Source: Acidobacteriaceae bacterium (GTDB lineage: Bacteria > Acidobacteriota > Terriglobia > Terriglobales > Acidobacteriaceae). Taken from it: a stretch of DNA of 8,380 nucleotides. The notes under the pieces were generated by a model, which saw only the letters and a program-made list of their open reading frames with translations, searched no databases and had not been told where the DNA came from. Location: positions 8,409 to 16,788 of the forward strand of contig PLYW01000142.1 of the NCBI GenBank assembly GCA_003151875.1, given 5' to 3'. The stretch's first letter is position 1, and every line of letters begins with the position of its first letter. The position numbers and the translations under genes are program-made. This document shows, piece after piece, positions 6,347 through 8,380 of the stretch.

Positions 6347-6733
6347 CTATCGAATGACGTGAATACGGACGTTCAGCTTGAGCCCTTTCCAGGTTTTGTC
6401 GGCGGTATAGACAGGGGCCCTGAGTGCGATTCCCAGCGCCAGGCACGCGCAGTCTCCCAGCGAGAGGCCGAGGGGCCGCGTCAGGGCGGTCAGACTTCCG
6501 GCAATCCGGGCGTGCTCCGGGCTGAAAGGCACGGCTTCGCGAATGGGACTGGTGGCGTCTTCCCAAGCTTCGTCGGGGGACCACCCCCGCTGCACCAGCT
6601 TAGCTTGCACTTCGGCAAGGTTGACGGTGCTGCTAACAGCGCTGGCCAGCAGCTCAGAGGTCAGTTTCTCGTGTCCCGGCTCGCCATTGATGAGCGCAAG
6701 AATCGCGGACGCATCGAGCACGATCTTATTCAT
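6347..6733 (-). CDS. vapC: PIN-domain ribonuclease toxin of VapC type
   Basis: VapC toxins are Mg2+-dependent endoribonucleases that cut tRNA or rRNA and stop growth when their antitoxin is lost. This 128-residue protein is of typical size and shows the PIN acidic set in order: D7 in KIVLDASAIL, E41 in NLAEV, D94 in LSLGDCACLAL, and D112 in YTADKTW. ATG 6733 is chosen because it begins the family-typical MNKIVLDASA start. A longer version from 6760 would add nine residues lying entirely inside the antitoxin gene. The start overlaps the antitoxin end by eight bases (ATGAATAA), the usual translationally coupled arrangement. All catalytic acids are present and the frame is intact, so the toxin is probably active. 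Its RNA target cannot be read from sequence. Confidence 0.9.
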   Translation of the reverse strand: MNKIVLDASAILALINGEPGHEKLTSELLASAVSSTVNLAEVQAKLVQRGWSPDEAWEDATSPIREAVPFSPEHARIAGSLTALTRPLGLSLGDCACLALGIALRAPVYTADKTWKGLKLNVRIHVIR

Positions 6734-6977
6734 TTTTGGCCGCCTCGCGGCGTTCGGCAAGCAGTTCGTTGACCAGCGATGTGCCGGGTTTTACATATTG
6801 CCGGGCGCGGCGCCGCGCCCGCTGAATGCGCCGCTGCTGCGTGGTGATTCGCAACTCGTCGTCCTGGATCCGCAGAACAACTTCGTCGCCAATCTCAATG
6901 CCTAGCGCCTTGCGAAGTGCCGCAGGAATGATGACGCGACCGTTCTCGTTGACCCGCTGTCGGATTTCCTCTTCCAT
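6726..6977 (-). CDS. vapB: AbrB/SpoVT-type antitoxin partner of VapC
   Basis: This 83-residue protein begins with a swapped-hairpin AbrB/MazE/SpoVT DNA-binding domain (about 5-46: RQRVNENGRVIIPAALRKALGIEIGDEVVLRI). That domain binds the operon's own promoter. A basic stretch (49-59, RRIQRARRRAR) and a C-terminal tail (60-83, RQYVKPGTSLVNELLAERRE) follow; such tails normally wrap around the toxin and block its active site. I chose ATG 6977 over ATG 7001 because AAAGGAAA lies about seven bases before it, while the upstream ATG has no ribosome-binding site and adds only eight residues ahead of the domain. The gene is first in the minus-strand cluster and overlaps vapC by eight bases. Autoregulation with VapC is expected from the family, and a palindrome at 7031-7043 is a candidate operator. 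Confidence 0.88.
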   Translation of the reverse strand: MEEEIRQRVNENGRVIIPAALRKALGIEIGDEVVLRIQDDELRITTQQRRIQRARRRARQYVKPGTSLVNELLAERREAAKNE

Positions 6978-7030
6978 GCCATATTTCCTTTCAAATGACA
7001 TAATACTTCAATTGTGTCAGGATTATCGAT

Positions 7031-7043
7031 AACTGTCACAGTT
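7031..7043. promoter_or_regulatory. Palindrome AACTGTCACAGTT, candidate operator in the divergent gap
   Basis: The arms AACTGT and ACAGTT are perfect inverted repeats around a single central base. The site lies in the 148-base gap between the divergent antitoxin and cupin genes and directly abuts the extended -10 of the cupin promoter. AbrB-type antitoxins commonly bind such sites to repress their own operon. Whether VapB or another regulator binds here is an inference. Confidence 0.4.
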
Positions 7044-7052
7044 TGTTATAAT
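7044..7052 (+). promoter_or_regulatory. Extended -10 promoter element for the cupin-methyltransferase pair (TGTTATAAT)
   Basis: TG-T-TATAAT is an exact extended -10 match and identical to the element upstream of gyrA. The -35 region is poor. Transcription would begin near 7059, giving a leader of about 67 bases before ATG 7126. The palindrome at 7031-7043 lies immediately upstream, so a bound regulator would probably affect this promoter as well as the divergent one. Confidence 0.5.
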
Positions 7053-7125
7053 TGTCAACGGCGGCCAATTCTCCTGTTCGAGTAGAATCTGACATAAAGT
7101 CAAGCTTTTGGCTTGTGGGGTTAGC

Positions 7126-7497
7126 ATGGACAAAGTCAATCTGGCGCAGAAGCTGTCGCTGTTCACCGATCATTACAGCCCAAAGATCGTGGGCGAAGTA
7201 AACCAGGACTACGTAAAGCTGGTGAAGTTGCAGGGCGACTTCATGTGGCATCACCACGACCATGAAGACGAGTTGTTCTTCGTGGTGAAAGGCGCGCTGC
7301 GCATGAAGGTGCGCGAGCATGACACGGAGCGTGAGTTCATGGTGAATTCTGGCGAATTCATCATCATTCCGCGTGGCGTCGAGCATTTTCCTTCCGCCGA
7401 CGAGGAAACCCATGTCATGCTGTTGGAGCCGAAGACTACGCTCAACACGGGCAATCTAGACAGTGAGCGCACCGTGAGGCAGCTACAGCGAGTCTAA
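7126..7497 (+). CDS. Small single-domain cupin protein
   Basis: This 123-residue beta-barrel cupin has both signature motifs. Motif 1 is G37-D-F-M-W-H42-H-H44-D-H46-E-D-E49 ending at G56. Motif 2 is G77-E-F-I-I-I-P82-R-G84-V-E-H87. The histidines and E49 are expected to hold a divalent metal ion. It resembles the phosphomannose-isomerase-like small cupins with a 'WHHHDHEDELF' core, which are mostly uncharacterised and may be isomerases, dioxygenases or ligand binders. The substrate cannot be named. ATG 7126 is used because GGGG sits five bases before it; an upstream TTG at 7108 would add six residues without a good site. The stop codon shares a base with the methyltransferase start (TAATG), so the two are likely translated together. 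Confidence 0.85.
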   Translation: MDKVNLAQKLSLFTDHYSPKIVGEVNQDYVKLVKLQGDFMWHHHDHEDELFFVVKGALRMKVREHDTEREFMVNSGEFIIIPRGVEHFPSADEETHVMLLEPKTTLNTGNLDSERTVRQLQRV

Positions 7498-8153
7498 TGG
7501 AGGATGCGTTGAATCTGTGGGCGTCTTTCTTAACTAACGATGGCAGGCTGATCCACAAGTGGAAGCATTATTTCCCAATTTACGAACGCCACTTTCGGGA
7601 CTTCGTTTACAAGCCGGTGACGTTCATCGAAATCGGCTGCGGCCGGGGCGGCTCCCTGCAAATGTGGAAGAGGTATTTTGGCCCGCACGCGCGCATCGTC
7701 GGAATCGACATCCTGCCCGAGTGCAAGGAATTCGAAGAAGACCAGATCGAGATCCGCATTGGGGCACAACAGGACCGGCAATTCCTGGAGAACGTAATCG
7801 CTGAGTTCGGAGCGCCAGACATTGTTCTGGACGATGGTAGCCACGTTATGAGTCAGGTCATTGCAAGCTTCCAATTCCTTTATCCGCGGGTCGCCAAGAA
7901 CGGCATTTACATGGTGGAAGACCTTCATACGGCGTACTGGGAGGAGTATGAAGGCGGTCTGCGGAAACCGACGACCTTCATCGAGCTAAGCAAGAACCTG
8001 CTCGATGAGTTGAATGCGGACCACAGTCGAGGAGCGCTGACACCTACCGAATTTACCCGGACCACGCTATCGATGCACTTTTACGATAGCGTTACTGTAT
8101 TTGAGAAGGGTGTTCACACCAAAAAATGGGCGCCGCAGATCGGCAAGCCCTAG
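7497..8153 (+). CDS. Class I SAM-dependent methyltransferase, macrocin/mycinamicin O-methyltransferase-like
   Basis: This 218-residue protein has a Rossmann-type methyltransferase fold. Motif I is FIEIGCGRGGS (43-53) and binds S-adenosylmethionine. A motif II acidic residue follows (D71 in VGIDI). DIVLDDGSH (108-116) and MVEDLHTAYW (139-148) follow. The pairing of DDGSH with a later ED is seen in metal-dependent sugar O-methyltransferases such as MycE and macrocin O-methyltransferase, where D, E and D ligate Mg2+. By analogy D112/D113, E141 and D142 are candidate ligands. Those enzymes methylate sugar hydroxyls, but the substrate here is unknown; no biosynthetic cluster is visible around it. 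The start ATG overlaps the cupin stop by one base, and no strong independent ribosome-binding site is present, so translational coupling is likely. The gene converges with folK, leaving 11 bases between them. Confidence 0.85.
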   Translation: MEDALNLWASFLTNDGRLIHKWKHYFPIYERHFRDFVYKPVTFIEIGCGRGGSLQMWKRYFGPHARIVGIDILPECKEFEEDQIEIRIGAQQDRQFLENVIAEFGAPDIVLDDGSHVMSQVIASFQFLYPRVAKNGIYMVEDLHTAYWEEYEGGLRKPTTFIELSKNLLDELNADHSRGALTPTEFTRTTLSMHFYDSVTVFEKGVHTKKWAPQIGKP

Positions 8154-8164
8154 ACCTTTTGCTC

Positions 8165-8380
8165 CTAACCGCCGCTGACCTTTCTGACTTGTCCCACATT
8201 GTGGGGGAGCGCCTGCAGCATCTCGTGGACGCTGCGCTTGAAGATGGGATGCCGCACTTCGGGCGCGATCTCGGCCAGCGGCTCGAGAACGAACCGCCGT
8301 TCGTGCATGGCGACGTGGGGCACATCCAATTGCGGCGTGTGGATCACGGAATTTCCGAAGAGCAGAATGTCGATATCAAT
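8165..8380 (-). CDS. folK: 2-amino-4-hydroxy-6-hydroxymethyldihydropteridine pyrophosphokinase (HPPK), C-terminal part
   Basis: HPPK transfers pyrophosphate from ATP to 6-hydroxymethyl-dihydropterin in folate synthesis. Only the last 71 or so residues are in the window; the frame runs off the right edge, so the gene starts beyond 8380. The visible part starts at the edge with IDIDILLFGNSVIHTPQLDVPH, holding the two metal-binding aspartates of the family (DxD, like D95/D97 of E. coli). It continues MHERRFVLEPLAEIAPE, the conserved pterin/ATP pocket segment. It ends with a family-typical Leu-rich helix (VHEMLQALP) and a short tail at TAG 8165-8167. A GTG at 8347 is not a real start because the conserved motif lies upstream of it. 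Confidence 0.92.
   Translation of the reverse strand: MDIDILLFGNSVIHTPQLDVPHVAMHERRFVLEPLAEIAPEVRHPIFKRSVHEMLQALPHNVGQVRKVSGG

Noticed and set aside
6359..6772. Plus-strand open frame opposite vapC
   Set aside because: The minus-strand frame has the complete PIN acidic set and the overlap with the antitoxin. The plus frame gives a Gly/Arg/Gln-rich peptide without features.
8092..8325. Minus-strand open frame overlapping the methyltransferase end and folK
   Set aside because: It is out of frame with the clear HPPK motifs at 8165-8380 and gives a Ser/Arg/Cys-rich peptide with no family resemblance.

Overview
The window looks like a chromosomal segment of a GC-rich, free-living Gram-negative bacterium, most likely an acidobacterium of the Koribacter/Terriglobia type. 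That placement is an inference from three things. First, a secreted Gly/Tyr-rich protein has a C-terminal module (a 'VFRDGH..EVGNYAI' stretch followed by 'LADLD..ATVKANDDRG') that I associate with Acidobacteriota. Second, degenerate seven-base repeats (AGCTGAA/AGCTGAT/AGCTGAC) lie in the intergenic DNA. Third, gyrA is of ordinary length and stands alone rather than next to gyrB. No rRNA, tRNA, CRISPR array or insertion sequence is visible.

Layout. At 1-235 is the tail of an unrecognised short protein. At 446-1594 is a polytopic membrane protein resembling GT-C fold glycosyltransferases. At 1642-2499 is an exported Gly/Tyr/Pro-rich protein. A 349-base gap (2500-2848) carries two oppositely oriented heptad-repeat arrays, an extended -10 promoter and a long leader. 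It leads into gyrA (2849-5476), which ends at a GNRA-loop hairpin terminator. Convergent to gyrA is a minus-strand cluster, read right to left: an AbrB/SpoVT-type antitoxin (6977-6726), an overlapping PIN-domain VapC toxin (6733-6347), and 43 bases further on an unrecognised 259-residue helical protein (6303-5524) in visibly AT-richer DNA. Divergent from the antitoxin, across a 148-base regulatory gap, is a plus-strand pair: a small cupin (7126-7497) and a class I methyltransferase (7497-8153) sharing one base. The right edge holds the C-terminal part of folK (HPPK) on the minus strand.

How the parts work together. gyrA and folK are housekeeping genes. The block between them, 5524-8153, is the accessory part. 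The antitoxin and toxin form a conventional VapBC-type module. The 259-residue gene lies downstream in the same orientation with its own ribosome-binding site and no visible terminator before it, so it could be co-transcribed as a third component. I see no sequence proof of a functional link. The cupin and methyltransferase look translationally coupled and probably act on one small-molecule or sugar substrate that cannot be named from sequence. The most unusual structural detail is the heptad array that sits between a good Shine-Dalgarno sequence and the gyrA start codon.
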